Below, in pieces: positions 45,610-58,024 of a stretch of DNA of 64,000 nucleotides. The first letter of the stretch is position 1. Every line of letters starts with the position of its first letter. The stretch is from assembly GCF_027409185.1 (NCBI RefSeq), contig NC_084463.1, positions 111,544,133 to 111,608,132 on the forward strand, in the 5' to 3' direction. This DNA comes from Cynocephalus volans (Eukaryota; Chordata; Mammalia; Dermoptera; Cynocephalidae). A model generated the notes under the pieces. It was not told the DNA's origin. It did no database searches and saw only the letters and a list, made by a program, of their open reading frames with translations. The translations under genes were made by a program, and so were the position numbers.

Positions 45610-46145
45610 TGAACATGATAGGGCGTTGCGATATAAAAATGGCCACAGATTGGTCCCCTCCTTGCACACAAACCACTTTGCAATGTGACTCTGCAGTCTT
45701 CCCTTCAAAGGTGGAGTTCATTTCTCTCCCCCTTGAGTCTGGGCTCATCTGTATGACCTACAGTGCAATTTCCACAGCAACGTGACACAAGGAGAGACCT
45801 GAAAGCATGCACGCATAGTGCTGGCCCCCTTTTGCTGCTCTCTGAAACCCCTGTCAGTGCCACCGTATGAAGAAGCCTGGGCTAGCCTGCTGGGTGATGA
45901 CACATCATGGCCCAGAAGCCCCTCACTCCAGCTGACAGTCACCAATCTCCAGAAGCAGAGGCAACCAGCCCACTAGCAGTTGACTGCAGATGCCTGAGTG
46001 AGCCCAGCTGGGACTGGCAGAAGAAAGGGCCAGCTGAATCCAGCCCAAAAGGCCCACCCTCAGAATCCTCAGCCAAATAAATGGATGTGTCTTAAGCCAC
46101 TAAGTTGTGGCATAGTTTGCTATGTGGTAAACGTGTACTGATACA
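45610..46145 (+). repeat. Ancient MaLR-type LTR, subfamily not assigned
   Basis: CTTCAAAGGTGGAGTTCATTTC, ATGAAGAAGCCTGGGCTAGCC, CAGATGCCTGAGTGAGCCCAG, CCACTAAGTTGTGGCATAGTTTG, closing ACTGATACA. Confidence 0.65.
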
Positions 46146-46259
46146 GGTACCTCATTTTCACAGGTGTGTTTGCAAAGTATACGACGTAGAGCATAGGTGC
46201 TCAGCAAATTGCCGTTGCTTTTCCCCGCTCCTGGCTGAAGAAAATAAAATAATTATAAT

Positions 46260-46450
46260 AATGATAATATTTCCCATTAAAGGAGTTCTTACTATATGTC
46301 AGGGATGTTAAGTGCTTTACATATACACTTATTTAATCCTCAAAATAACACTGGTAAGTATTATTATCTCCATTTTTAGGTGAGCAAAGAATGAAATAGA
46401 GGTAAATTAATAGCTAGCAAGTGGCGGAGCTGGGATTTGAACTCAGGGCC
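46260..46450 (-). repeat. MIR SINE remnant
   Basis: Reverse MIR: CTTACTATATGTCAGGGATG, TTATTTAATCCTCAAAATAACAC, GCTAGCAAGTGGCGGAGCTGGG, TTTGAACTCAGGGCCC. Confidence 0.9.
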
Positions 46451-46499
46451 CTTCCCTCATCCACCTCAATCCCCTGCTTCTTCATCAAGGAAGAAGGAA

Positions 46500-46760
46500 A
46501 GTTTCTGAGTCTACTCCTTTCCACCTCTGTCTGCCCCCCACCCCACTCCTGAAGTGATCTTCCTGCTCTGCTCCTGCTCGCTCACATCCTACCCTTCCTT
46601 CAAGGTCCAGATGCAGTTCTCAGGATGGCTTTCCCAGCCTCCCAAGGTCACTGTGACCAGCCCCCTTTCCTCTTTGGTGTCCGGAACTCTGATCTCTTGT
46701 CTGGCAGAGCAGAGGCCCCATGACGCTCTGCTGGTCCTGGACTGAATGCAGCGTGAAATC
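46500..46760 (+). repeat. L2 LINE fragment
   Basis: CCTTCCTTCAAGGTCCAGATG followed by AGGATGGCTTTCCCAGCCTCCC is the familiar L2 interior. The boundaries are soft. Confidence 0.5.
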
Positions 46761-47464
46761 CTGGGTGATGTGGTGGGGAAGGAGTTCAGCTGTCATGAAG
46801 ACTGAGAGAACTTTGGAAGTGGGTGCTTTGTCCTGAGCACAAAAGCCAGGGACCAAGGGTGACTGCAGTGGCTGCAGCATGAGAAGATGTGATCCCCCCA
46901 ATCTAATTCTGCTATCCCTTCATCCGTCCTCCCAGTTCCCACGGGGTCTCCTTGTGGGTTTTCCTTAGCCACAGGATATTCCTCAGAGGAGACTCCAGTG
47001 GAAGCGGCATCGTTGAGACTCCCTGGCAGAAAATCTTCAATAGCTCTGCCTCCATCTGTCACTGTACTCACCATCTCCTGGTCTGTCAGGAAGAATCTCA
47101 CCACATAAGTGATGGTGAAAACCACACAGCATGGATTTTCTGGATGATGGCAGTCTCAAATATCGTACATTTTGTGATATTTTGTGCATTTTCACAATGG
47201 TATGTTACTTTCAATGAAGGCAATGCACAGTGTGTCACTACAGAAGATTCGATTTTTGTTGTCCTCGTGGGGCTTTGTCACCCTCTCTCCACCTCTGACA
47301 TGCTCTGCGTGTCTTCCCTGGTTGATTTTCCCTTGTTTGCCTTCCCTTGAGTTTTCTGAAACCTCTTATTGAACTCCCAGTGCCTTTCCAGGATGGTCCC
47401 TTCCAACAAGAGACTTTTCCTGCTCCCCCAAACATGGCTTTTCCTGCTACTCGTGTGTGGTTCT

Positions 47465-47639
47465 TTTTTTTTTTTCTTCAGAAGATGACCGGTAAGGGGA
47501 TCTTAACCCTCGCCTTGGTGCTGTCAGCTCCACGCTCTCCCAAGTGAGCTAACCGGCCATCCCTGTATGGGGATCCAAACCCGTGGCCTTGGTGTTATCA
47601 GCACCACACTCTCCCGAGTGAGCCACGGGCCGGCCCTTT
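47465..47639 (-). mobile_element. Dimeric tRNA-Ile-like SINE (colugo CYN-like), subfamily B
   Basis: On the minus strand it starts GGGCCGGCCCGTGGCTCACT, with B-box-like GGTTTGGATCC. A second unit begins GGATGGCCGGTTAGCTCACT and ends CCCCTTACCGGTCATCTTC, then an A-rich tail (the T run at 47465-47475). Perfect 12-bp duplications GTGTGTGGTTCT lie at 47453-47464 and 47640-47651. The second unit's GGCCGGTTAGCTCA start is close to tRNA-Ile. Each unit contains a GTGGTGCTGATAACACCAAGG-like anticodon-arm region, which the copy at 43354 lacks in its first unit. Confidence 0.88.
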
Positions 47640-48048
47640 GTGTGTGGTTCTGCATCTGCAGGGGACAGGAGGTGGAGCTGATGCTCTCCTCTCCCCCCAG
47701 CACCTCTTCTGCACCTCAGCTCCTCCATCCTCACATAAAAACGTCTCCTTACAGATTGGACACCACTGCCCTCTGCCACTTTGCTCTTCTTTCTTACCCA
47801 AGTACCTCCCAGGTGGTCTGCCCCATCCATCCAGGCTCACAGCTTCCTTTCCATCCCCTGGGCAACATTCAGGGTCTCAGTCAACAATCCACCCTGCACT
47901 GTGGCCTCAATGCTGGGTGGGGGTGCTGGGGAGGCACCATGCTCTCTCCACTTTGGCCACTGACACCCAGACCCCAGCTCTTAGTGCCCCAAACCATTTC
48001 ACCTCTGAAGTCTCACCTCTTCATTACCCTACTTTCATCCAGCCACCT

Positions 48049-48418
48049 TGCTATGGTTTCTATGTGTCCCCCAAAGTTCATGTGTTGGAACCTTCATCCC
48101 CAATGTGATGCTGTTGGGAGGTGAGGTTTAATGGGAGGTGTTTAGGTCATGCGGGCATTGCCCTCATGAAAGGATTCATTCCGTCATCCTGGGAGTGGGT
48201 TCCTTATAAAAGGAAGAGTTTGGCCCCCTCTTGCTCTATCTCTGGACCTCAGATTTGCTCTTCTGCCACATGCTGACACAGCAAGAAGGCCATTGCCAGA
48301 TGCCAGCCACTTTATATTGAACTTCCCAGTGTCCAGAACTGTGAGCCATAAATTCTATTCATTGTACATTACCCAGTCTCAGGTATTCTGTTATAGCAGC
48401 ATAAAACGGACTAAAACA
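48049..48418 (+). repeat. MST-type (ERVL-MaLR) solo LTR
   Basis: It starts TGCTATGGTTTCTATGTGTC and carries GAGGTTTAATGGGAGGTGTTTAGG, TGCCCTCATGAAAGGATTC and TTACCCAGTCTCAGGTATTC. It ends CGGACTAAAACA. CACCT before and CACCC after (four of five bases) look like the target duplication. Confidence 0.85.
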
Positions 48419-49753
48419 CACCCATTAGTCTTGATTACCCTCTCTTACTTCCTAAATGCCTGCTCATCAACCTAATTGAGGCCTTTGGAATAATAAATAT
48501 TTTTCTTTCCTCCCATATTTTTAGCTCCTTCCTGGCCTTCTCACATCCCTAGAAAGGCTGCACCTAATTTCCCTCAATCACCCCCTTGCCAGCAACGTCA
48601 GGTCTTTGATTCCTTATTCTTTCTGCCTGCTACACTCTGTGAACCCAACCTCTGTAGCTTCGTTCACCTTCTCTGCACCTGTTCTCTGGATGCTGGCCTG
48701 ACTGGAGAAAATTCACAGAACCGGGTGATTTAGACCCACCACAAACTCATGCTCTTCAACTTCAACCGGGTCCCTCGACACTACCTAGCATTCCTTCTTT
48801 GGGTGCCTGCTCAGCTTCTGAGCCACTTCTGCATAGCAGGGTTTCTAAGTCTTCTCTACTCTCTGTAACCAGATCCTCCCCGGCTCCGCCTGCAAGACAG
48901 CCCACAGACTTGTTCCTCCCGTGCCTCCCTCCGTCCTGCCCCTGGGCCTCAGCAGAAGTGCCTTTCCTGTAGTCCAGGGCTAACCCTGTTTTGTCCTTGG
49001 ATCCTGTCCCCTCCTGTCCTCACCCTGTCCCCACCCCCCTTTTCCACTCACATATCAGACATCTCTCTCTACTGATTTCTTCCCTTAAGCCTCAAAACAT
49101 GCTCCATTATTGCTTTCCTTAAAAAGCAAATGAGAATATATACACCTTCTCTTAATCCCACATCCCTCCTGACAGCCAGCCCCTTTCTCTCCATCCCTTT
49201 GTAGCAAACTCTGAGGAAGAGAGGCCTACACTCCTCATTTGCTTCCTCAGACAGAAGCTCTCTCACCAGCACGTCCTCCCAGACATTCCACAGCCACCGC
49301 ACACATCATAGGGTATGAAATGCTCCCTCGGTATCAACTGTCCTCAGGTTCCAAGGGTAGGTGTTGGGGTGAACCCTGCCACTATAGAAACCCCCAAAGG
49401 GAGTGAGAAGGTAAACACGGACTCATTCCATTTTGTGATCATCACTCAAAAAGCTTTAGTTAATTTTCCATGACTTGACTCGTTCCTTTATTCAATAGAT
49501 ATTTGTCAAGCATCTAGAATGCCCCAGGCAAATATGATTGGGTGATGTCTGAGCAACCCAGAGTATTCCAAAGATGTTATAGATACTGCAGAGATGTAAA
49601 TCTCTTTTGTAGCCCCGTTCTAGTTTTAGACCAGCAAGTCCTTCTTCCTGCAGAAAAATGTTATGAAATTTTTCTTTTAAGCGTGTCCTTCACCTAAGCC
49701 AACCACCACTCCCACACGTGTTCCTGCATTTAATAGTGTATTTTTGAGCAAGG

Positions 49754-49774
49754 AAAAAAAAAAAAAAAAAAAAA
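49754..49774. repeat. Poly(A) tract of 21 A
   Basis: This is an uninterrupted run with no recognisable retroposon upstream of it. Confidence 0.9.
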
Positions 49775-50984
49775 GGCTGTTCTGGTGATTGATTTAGAGG
49801 GCCCAGCTCTGCTTAAATTCCCAGTATATTAACACAGTACTAACCTCAAGGACTCCACTAAAGCTCTACCCTGGCAAGGCTAATGCACAGCAATGGACAG
49901 ATTTCAGAAAAAGCATCTGAGACAAAGGCAATGTGGTGACAATGAAGTTAGTTGGAGAAATCAAATATGAGAATCCATTTATGCCTGTGATATATTCTGA
50001 ACACATCTCCTTAGAAACTTTCTTGAAATAGATAAGCATATCCTTAAGCTGCCCTAGTATAAACACCATTCAGACGTCCATACTCAATGCTACCAGCTAT
50101 CTCCAAATCCTTGAGCCTTTTATTTATACTCTTTCTTTCTCAGACTTTCAGGTAGGGGTGGTACCACCTCGCCCAGCGGACTGTTGGAAATGCATGGGAT
50201 GTTTTGGTCTCATACTGATAGTACTGGTGGTCAGGGTCCAGGAATGGTAAACATCCAGCGTTGAATAGGATGGTCCCACACAATGAAGAACTGCCCCACC
50301 CCAAGTGTCAGTGACACCCTACTAAGAAACAGCAGCAAGGGGCAGCAAATGAAGCAGCCACTTCTTGAGGGGTGACACTTGGTGCCAGGGGCAGGACAGC
50401 ACTCATATAAACTACGGGAAACCTCCCCAGTTCCTGCTCTGAATGAAACAGAGAGTACCTCCGAGGAGGGCACTGTATCTATGCCATTTAGGAGATGAAA
50501 TGCTTGCAATTTATACTCTGTCTTTGGCATGCTATTTTATCCTGGACTCTCTTGGATGCAGTTCTGCAAGACCATCTTGAGTGGGGGAGTGAGTTACAGA
50601 AATGTACCGGGGGAAGTGTTAGTGAATGCAGCCATACTAACCCTTAGAGAACTCTTGGAGTCCAGGAGGTTACATTTCTCTTGCCTGGAAGTTGGGTCAA
50701 ATGAAAGGCAGGCCAGCTTCATGTGCCTGCAAGATTTGGTGGCAGGAGAAACATTGATGGAAGGTATCCCTCACTCCTGCCCAATCTGTGCCCATAGCAA
50801 CTGGTCCATCATCAACAAAGATGGCCAGAATCTGGCTTCCATCCCAGTGCGGGAGGGCACATCTCTCAAGCTCCCATCCCCAGGTCTCCATGAAAAGATA
50901 CTGGTTCTCGAGGAAGAGGTATAGATCCTACCAGCTCTTATCTTGACTAATAATAACCAATCCTAACAATAAGAGCAATTACCA

Positions 50985-51130
50985 CTGATTGACTGAGGGC
51001 TTACTGTGTGCTGGCATGGTGCTAAGCATCCTATGTATTTCTCCATTTAATCCTCACATGACCTTCATAAGAGAGACAGTTTAACTCCACTTCACAGATG
51101 AAGAACCAGACTTCAGGTTAAGGCTGGGGA
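50985..51130 (-). repeat. MIR fragment
   Basis: GCTTACTGTGTGCTGGCATGG, TTTAATCCTCACATGACC and CACAGATGAAGAACCAGAC in reverse MIR order. Confidence 0.75.
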
Positions 51131-51219
51131 GTAGCAAAGCCAGTGTGTCTGAGCAGGCTGCTAGGTCTTTGTGAGGAGGACTGCCTAGGCCTTCCTTTAC
51201 TGAAAAATCCAGCAGTTTT

Positions 51220-51720
51220 GTTAATACATCCATATATTAGCCAGAGGTGCATTAAGTGCCTACTCTGTGCCAGGCACAGTGCTAGGAACAAAGGAGACAC
51301 GGGAGAACAAAATAAAGTCCCTACCCTAAGGAACGTATGATCTAGTGGTGGAGAAAGACCACTAACAAGTAAACAAATTTACATATAATCACCAGCTGTG
51401 GTTATAATTGCATTTATACATATAATACAAGAGCCATGAAAGAATGTAGAGATCCAGGAACAACACCAGCACATTAGACAGGGTGGTCAGAAAAGACTGC
51501 TCTGAGGAAGGGGGCTTTGGGCTGAGACCCGAGGGATGAGAAGGGGGAGAAGGGAAATGGGGGCTTTGAACCTGGTGCTCTGGCAGGCCCAGGAATGCTG
51601 AGATTAGACGTCTCTGGATGGGGAGACAGCTGCTCCGATTCTTCAGGGGAAAGCAGCGAAGAAGAAGCACATGCAGACAGTCTTGTGAGTCAAGAGAGAG
51701 CTGACCAGCTGCGTCCTGGT
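51220..51720 (-). repeat. L2 LINE 3' fragment
   Basis: Reverse L2: AGTGCCTACTCTGTGCCAGGC, AAAGTCCCTACCCTAAGGAACG, GACTGCTCTGAGGAAGGGGGC, CTGAGACCCGAGGGATGAG. Confidence 0.75.
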
Positions 51721-52074
51721 GGACCAAGCCCAGGGTGGAGGGGGAAGGGCAGTGCTGATCGAGTGGTATTTTCAAATCTCCTCCAGCCCCGTCTTGGGAA
51801 CCTGCCATAAATACTTTCAGGGAGAAAACTGAAAATTAGACTCAGTTTTCCTTTAGGTCCTAGGAAGAAGAGTTTGCCTGGGTGGGTGACCAGATCAGCA
51901 CGTTCTCCCCTGCACTCGGCGAAGCCTTGATTCGTCCAGCAAGTGCGCACCGCACGCCTCCTGCATACCGTGCCGTCATCATGCCTCACTGGGAGCTTAC
52001 TGCCCTGTCTCTAGCCAGAGGATTTCCTGAGAGCAGGGCCACATATTTAATTAAACGGGAAGGCAGTACTGAGT

Positions 52075-52325
52075 CGTGGCCCTGAGCCCAGGCTTTGTAG
52101 TTAGGCAACCTGGGTTCCAAGCCAGCTTCTACCACTCAGTCGTTGTGTGACCTTGAGCAAGTTATGTAACTGCCATGAGCCCCTATTTTCTCCCCTGTGA
52201 AAATGAGGTGACAGCAGTACCTCCTTCAAAGAGCTGTAAGGATATTACCCGAGATTATACAAGCAAAGCATTAGGAAGATGCCTAGAAACAGCATACAAT
52301 AAAGGGAAGCTGCTGTTATTGTTAC
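52075..52325 (+). repeat. MIR SINE, near full length
   Basis: GGCTTTGTAGTTAGGCAACC, TGTGTGACCTTGAGCAAG, CAGTACCTCCTTCAAAGAGC and TACAATAAAGGGAAGCTGC. It abuts a reverse MIR at 52340. Confidence 0.85.
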
Positions 52326-52339
52326 GAGTATCTTTAATA

Positions 52340-52580
52340 GTCATAATTTATGTTTGTTGAGAGGTCGCTCTAATTCGAACAAGAGACCAGCACTGCTGAG
52401 CTGAGTTCTGTACCAGACCTGGTGCTAGGCACCTGGTACATGTGGTTACTTCGTTTCACTTTCAGCACCCAACCTGTTTTACTGATCAGGAGGCTGAGGT
52501 TCAGAAGGGTGAAATGTCTTGAAGGGAGCACAGAGTCGAGCCAGGGTGTAAATTCAGCAGCTCTGTCGCTGAAAGCACAG
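52340..52580 (-). repeat. MIR SINE remnant, inverted relative to its neighbour
   Basis: CTGTACCAGACCTGGTGCTAGG, ACTGATCAGGAGGCTGAGG and AGAGTCGAGCCAGGGTGTAAATT. The pair 52075-52580 is an inverted MIR arrangement. Confidence 0.8.
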
Positions 52581-53419
52581 CTCTCCCAGGAATGGTGGGG
52601 GATGAGCAAGAGACTCAGCCTCCCTCTGGTTAGTGAGCCTGAATGCGGGCCCACTGGGGTGTTGCTGCTAACTGCTTCTCCCAGCCTGTAGGATTTTAAT
52701 AAAAGTCATGCAAAACTCGCTGTTTACAACTCTAATTGCGGGTTTGGACATGAAGTGAAGAACATATCGTGTGAAATGAATAACAAATCAAGTGGCTCCT
52801 TTTTTTAGCCCTGAAGCTGCAGGAGCAGCCCAGAGTTCACCATCACTCGGTGTGAAGGGAAGGTTAGCGCCACGGCACCAGCATCTGTGAGCCCGACACA
52901 TGCGTCTGCTCCCCCCACCATCCGCCTGCACCCCCCATGCTGAGCTGAGAGGCTCTGCCTCTCTTTCACAGTTACCAAAAGAGAAATGGAAATAAGGTGC
53001 TTTCTGAAAGCAGGGTGGGAAACTGGCTGGGCGCTCACCTCACCCAGAGAATGGAGACCAGCCTCAGGTGGGCTGGGAGTTGGGATAACTGCAGGCAGAT
53101 TCCAGCGAGTGGCTGTGACAGAGAGGAAGCCGAGTGACGGTCATCTGGGCCATGCCCTGTGGAGGCAGTGCTGGTAGGGAAAACAGTGCCGTGGTCAGGA
53201 CTGCTCTTCCCAGCCTTTACCCCTGGAGAGGCTGCTTCTGGGTGTGACACAATAACATCACCATCATGTTCTAGGACTTATGGCCTGCATCCACCACCTG
53301 TTAGGGTGGGGACTTGGGCACAACTTTACATCTTTGAGCTAAACAGGGATAAGCTGGCAAGGTGGTTTTAAGATAAAATGAATTGACATATAGAAAGTGT
53401 CTAGCAGAGACCGACAATA

Positions 53420-53520
53420 GTAATTATGTATGTGCATATATGTATATGCATGCACACATATGTATATGTATACACACATACAGTATAAAAATATAATATA
53501 TATTAGTATATAATAAAAAA
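53420..53520. repeat. (TATATG/CATACA)n low-complexity tract
   Basis: Alternating purine-pyrimidine sequence with ATATGTATATGCATGCACAC and ATATGTATATGTATACACAC near-repeats, then TATAA-rich sequence. Confidence 0.75.
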
Positions 53521-53529
53521 ATATCATAA

Positions 53530-53665
53530 CCTATAGTTAGATAGCATTTACTATGAACTAGGCTTTGTTTTAAGTTACAGATATCTGATGTAAAAAGAAA
53601 TTAAGTACCCTGTCCCAGGTCACACCGCTAAGTGGCAGAGGTGGGGTTCACAGAAGCCCAGCGAG
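53530..53665 (-). repeat. MIR fragment
   Basis: TAGCATTTACTATGAACTAGGC and GGTCACACCGCTAAGTGGCAG. Confidence 0.7.
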
Positions 53666-53999
53666 GTTAGCTCACTTCTTTTAGCAGAGCTGCAAGGAAG
53701 AACTGAGACTGCAGGCTGTATTAATACAACAGCTCATTCGCTCCCCACTCAGCGATGAGCAGATGGAGACAGGAGGCAGCTCCTGAGCTCTGGGAGCCAG
53801 GCAGGCTACCTGAGGCACTGGTCTCCATAGAGACTTCTTCCTTGAAGGGCTGCAAGAAAGGAGGAGCAACTCCAGCCCGGGGGGTTCTGGGGGCAGGGGA
53901 GACCACAGGGGTCAGCCCTGTTCGGCCCAGCCTCCAATGTCCCCCTTCACCCAGGAGAGCTTGCTCTGGAGTGTAACAAAATACATCAAGCTCGAGGCT

Positions 54000-54215
54000 C
54001 TGGGCCAGCCATTGTCACATATGGGCCATCAGAGTCCTCACAGGGATTCAGTGAGGTGCACAGTATGGTCCTAATTTCACAGATTAGAACACAACTGGGG
54101 GTTAGAAAGACAAAGTCACTTTCCCTAATCACACGTGGCATTTGCGGGCAGAAATGGGGCTGGAGCCAGCCCTAGCCAGCCTCAAGCTCATGCTCTTTCT
54201 ACTACATCACGCCTC
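54000..54215 (-). repeat. MIR fragment, diverged
   Basis: CACAGATTAGAACACAACTG, AAGTCACTTTCCCTAATCACAC and a CTCATGCTCTTTCTACTACA end. Confidence 0.65.
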
Positions 54216-55419
54216 AGTCACTGCCCTGGGCCTTCTGGAACAAAGACTACCCCTCAAACAATCACCCTGCACTGAAAAAGTGGAAATGTCACAGGGAGGA
54301 GCTGAGGGCTGGCTGCCAGAGGCTGCGAGAGAGTGAGGCCATCGCAGGGCCAGCACCTCCGTCACCCCGGGGCTCCACTCACCTTGTGTCCCATGTGAAT
54401 GTGGCCCCTGGAATTGTGCAAGGTCACAGCTCAGAGTACAATAAGTAAAGAGATCCAAATAACCCTATCTGGATTAGTCCCTGCATAATGCAGAGCTGAA
54501 GGTGACTGGCCAGAGCTTGAGGACTGCATGAGGCTCCCCCAAACCATAACCCCATCAGGGGTTATGCATGACCATTTATCAGCCAGCGCCTGGGCAATAC
54601 GACAACACCAAGGAGTCATTCAGGGCACAATGTAATGACATTAGAGCCAAGAAATAAACTCAGGGAGGTTTTTCAAAACCTCACAGCTACTCAGTGCCTG
54701 GCATTCTTCTTTATTTATAGATAGAATTCATAGAGAAGTGGAGAAATCTGCCAAAGGTCATAGAGAAATGGCTGGCCATTTAGCGTCTCGGCCCACAAAG
54801 TAAAAGTCTGGTCGTGCAAGTGCAATCCATGAGAGGCCTTTGATGCCCTGCTGCCTTTGTGGGCACTGCCAGCAGCAGAGGGGTGACAGCATCATTCTGG
54901 CCATGTGCAAATAGCAGCTCCTAGAGGGTGGTCAGCAGGCAGGGTTTTCTTCATTCATTGTTCTCTCTCTCTCTCTCTAAACAGTGAGAACTTGAAGAAG
55001 AAATTCCCAAAAACTACAGCAACAAACTCATCTACAATCCCATACTTTTCTTACTTTTCTTAAACATCCTACCTGATCTAACATGGAATTCATCTCCAGG
55101 TTAAAAGAGAATACTTCCTTCATCTCAACTCTCATCTTTATATCTTAAGTCAAAGCACTTCCTGAAGTGTAAACGTGGAAGATTAAAACTTTAGAAGGAA
55201 TTAAAATCCCTTTTATCTTTCTTCTCCTACAGCCAAGAATTTACCTTCTCATAGGAAAAACACTTATTTTTCCCCCTTATGGTTTTTATAGTCTAGAAAA
55301 TTTAGGCAGAAAGAGTGTGAGAAGTCCCCAGACCCTGTCTTGTCCCCTCTCTCTCCTTCCATGGGCTAATGAGAAGGCGATTTGGGGCAAAAGTTTGCAA
55401 GGTTTCATCCCATGAACTC

Positions 55420-55572
55420 CAATTTAGTGCCTGCCTCCCTTTCCAGACTGGGACTCCTCCAGGACAGGGACCTGGGCAAAGCTGCCTCTCCCTCTCACAA
55501 TTCTTGGCATAAAATAATACTCGGTGCATGTGTGTTGAATGAATGAATGAGTGAGTGAGAGAGTGAGTGAAT
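55420..55572 (+). repeat. L2 3' end with (GAATGA/GTGA)n tail
   Basis: CTGGGACTCCTCCAGGACAGGG, CATAAAATAATACTCGGTGC, TGTTGAATGAATGAATGAG, then GTGA repeats. Confidence 0.7.
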
Positions 55573-55614
55573 AAAGAGTCTGTGGGAGATCCCATTATTG
55601 TATTTTTCCCATCA

Positions 55615-55800
55615 GAAGACATTTTCCAGGCTGTTACTCTAATTAGGGCTAATATTCTCAGTTATTTCAAGGATTGCTTGAAATTCACTGCTAATTTAAA
55701 TAAAATGGTTACATTTACTCATTAACCAATTAGCATGCTTCTCAGCAGCTTCACCTCACTAATTTGATTAGTTATACTATGCTTTCTCTTACCCAGGGCC
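55615..55800. promoter_or_regulatory. A/T-rich homeobox-motif-dense block (candidate conserved element)
   Basis: CTCTAATTAGGGCTAATATTC, CACTGCTAATTTAAATAAAATGG, ACCAATTAGCATGC and ACTAATTTGATTAGTTATAC give at least five TAAT/ATTA cores in 185 bases of repeat-free sequence. Confidence 0.3.
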
Positions 55801-56397
55801 TTCTCTGAGACCTGGGGCTATCACAACTATATCAGAGCAAACTTTTAAACAACATCAAAGCAGAATCTCTTCAAGGGTTTTGATGCAGATGTGAAACCAG
55901 TCCCTCTTTCCAGCCCAAGCTGTCTTTAGGCCTCCCTGGCTCCACTACAAGTTGCTCTACAAAACCATTCCTATCACTAGACCAAATTTATTCTTCAAGG
56001 GAAATAAAACTTTCCAAAATATGAGGACTTTGTGAAAGACAACCTATCATATGTTTGATGAATGAGTAAATGAAACACTGGAGAAGAAACTGGAAGTCAA
56101 AATACCGGCATCTTTCCTCATCTTGTTGTTGCCAGTAACTTGTGGCGTGGCCTCAGGCAGGTCAATTCACACCCCACATACCATTTTCTTCTTTTCTTGT
56201 CAGCAGTGAACTAAGTTCTTATGGCAGAGAGCAGGCTTCCTCGGCACACAGGAAACTGTAACTTCCACCCCTCTGCAGCCAGGCAGGGCCATGTGACCAG
56301 CTCTGGTCAGTGGGATGTGGGAGGAAGTGATGTGAGGCACCTTTCAGCCAAGGCCAGGAAAGTCAGATTTCCAAGTCACACTCTTCCCCCTTGGGGG

Positions 56398-56832
56398 TAT
56401 TATGGGTTGAATTGTGTATCCCAAATTCACAAGTTGAAATCCTAATGCCAGTATCTCAGAACGTGACCTTATTTGGAAACTGGGTCATTGCAGATATAAT
56501 TAATTAAATTTAGATGAGGTCATATTGGAGTAGGGTGGGCCCCCAATCCCATATGACTAGTATCTTTATGAAAAGGGGAAATTTGGACACAGACACACAT
56601 ACGGAGAATACCATGTAAAGACTCGAGTTACGCTGCCACAGGCCAAGGAACCATCAGAAACTAGGAAGGAGACCTGGCCAGAACCTTCCCCAGCATATCC
56701 AGAGAGAGTACGGCCCTGCTGACACCTTGGTGCTGGGCTTCTAGCCTCCAGAACTGCGAGACAATAAGTTTCTTTTATTTAAGCCACTCAAGTTGTGGTA
56801 ATTTGTTATGGCAGCCATAAGAAACTAATGCA
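56398..56832 (+). repeat. MLT1-type (ERVL-MaLR) solo LTR
   Basis: It runs from TATTATGGGTTGAATTGTGT to GAAACTAATGCA, with CAGTATCTCAGAACGTGACC, TAGATGAGGTCATATTGGAG and CCTCCAGAACTGCGAGACAA. GGGGG lies at 56393-56397 and again directly after the element, fitting a five-base target duplication. Confidence 0.88.
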
Positions 56833-57961
56833 GGGGGGAAAGCCACATGGTCAGACTATGACCCCACAAGGGTCACTGAGTCACTAGTAGCCTGAAGAGT
56901 TACTTAGCCTGGAACAAACTTTATGAAAAGAGTAAGGAAAATATTTAAAACCTGGAAATAAGACAAAAAGGGAGGAGGGAGGTGGTCTGTCCTTTCAATA
57001 TCATACTGGGGCATTGTTTAACAGGCCCACTTAAGAGCATATAATTTTCTAAGTGAAAGTATCTTCGTTTGACTTTGCTATTTACCTTTTAATTAGCACC
57101 GAGATGCTATTAAGTTATATGCTAACCCCTAGATTTTTGCTTGGGTAGAAAAGATCACACTAAAGGCTATAATTTTATTTCCCTGTAGGGCATTAACTAC
57201 TTTTGTATCTAATCTGTCCATCTTATTCTAACATTCTTTTTTAGAAAATGCCTACAGATACTGACTTCCTCAAATGCACTCAGTACTTGCTTAACCATCT
57301 TACAAGGTCGGCAAGATGAACTGGGCCAGCTCAGTTGTCCCCATCAGAGAAGTTATGTGTTTCTAAAATCACTGGAGGGACAGGCAGAGGACAGACATTC
57401 CCATTCCAAAATGGAGAAATCAGAATGAAGGAAGGGGTGACAAGTCCCAAACAAGTCCAAAACCTAGCAAAGGCAAATTCTATTAGATCTTAAGGCTGGA
57501 GAATAATCCGCTTTGGTGCAATGCTCTGGCCTCAAGGTCACACCATAGCTCTGTGGGGTGGCCTGAACCCCTTGGCTGGATAGGGTGCCAGCCCCATACC
57601 CCTGGGCCTGTGGAGGAAGTGGCAGCCCTGATGATCTCTGAATCGAATCACCTTCATTTCATTCTTCCCTTTTCCTGGGGAATAGTGCACGCTCACAGCC
57701 GTACAGCTCTATCTATGGCTCAGTCCTACAGAATCCAAGAAGCCCAACAGCCTCCTTCATCCCATACCACTTTCTCCATCCCCTTTAGTCCAACTGGCAG
57801 AGTCTCTGCTGGTGTAATCCCATCTCTATTCCTGGCTTCTGCTGAGACGGTTGATTGAGTCCATAAGTCACACTCATGGATCTCCTTATCATAAGCCACA
57901 CCCTTAGTGTTCTTTTCAAAACAAGCTTTCTCATTTGCAATGTGATCCCCTTACTGGTTGT

Positions 57962-58023
57962 TAATAATAATAATAATAATAATAATTAAAAAATAAAATA
58001 AATAATAATAATAATAATAATAA
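57962..58023. repeat. (TAA)n microsatellite, two blocks
   Basis: About eight TAA units, then AATTAAAAAATAAAATAAA, then about eight more TAA/AAT units. Confidence 0.9.
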
Positions 58024-58024
58024 A

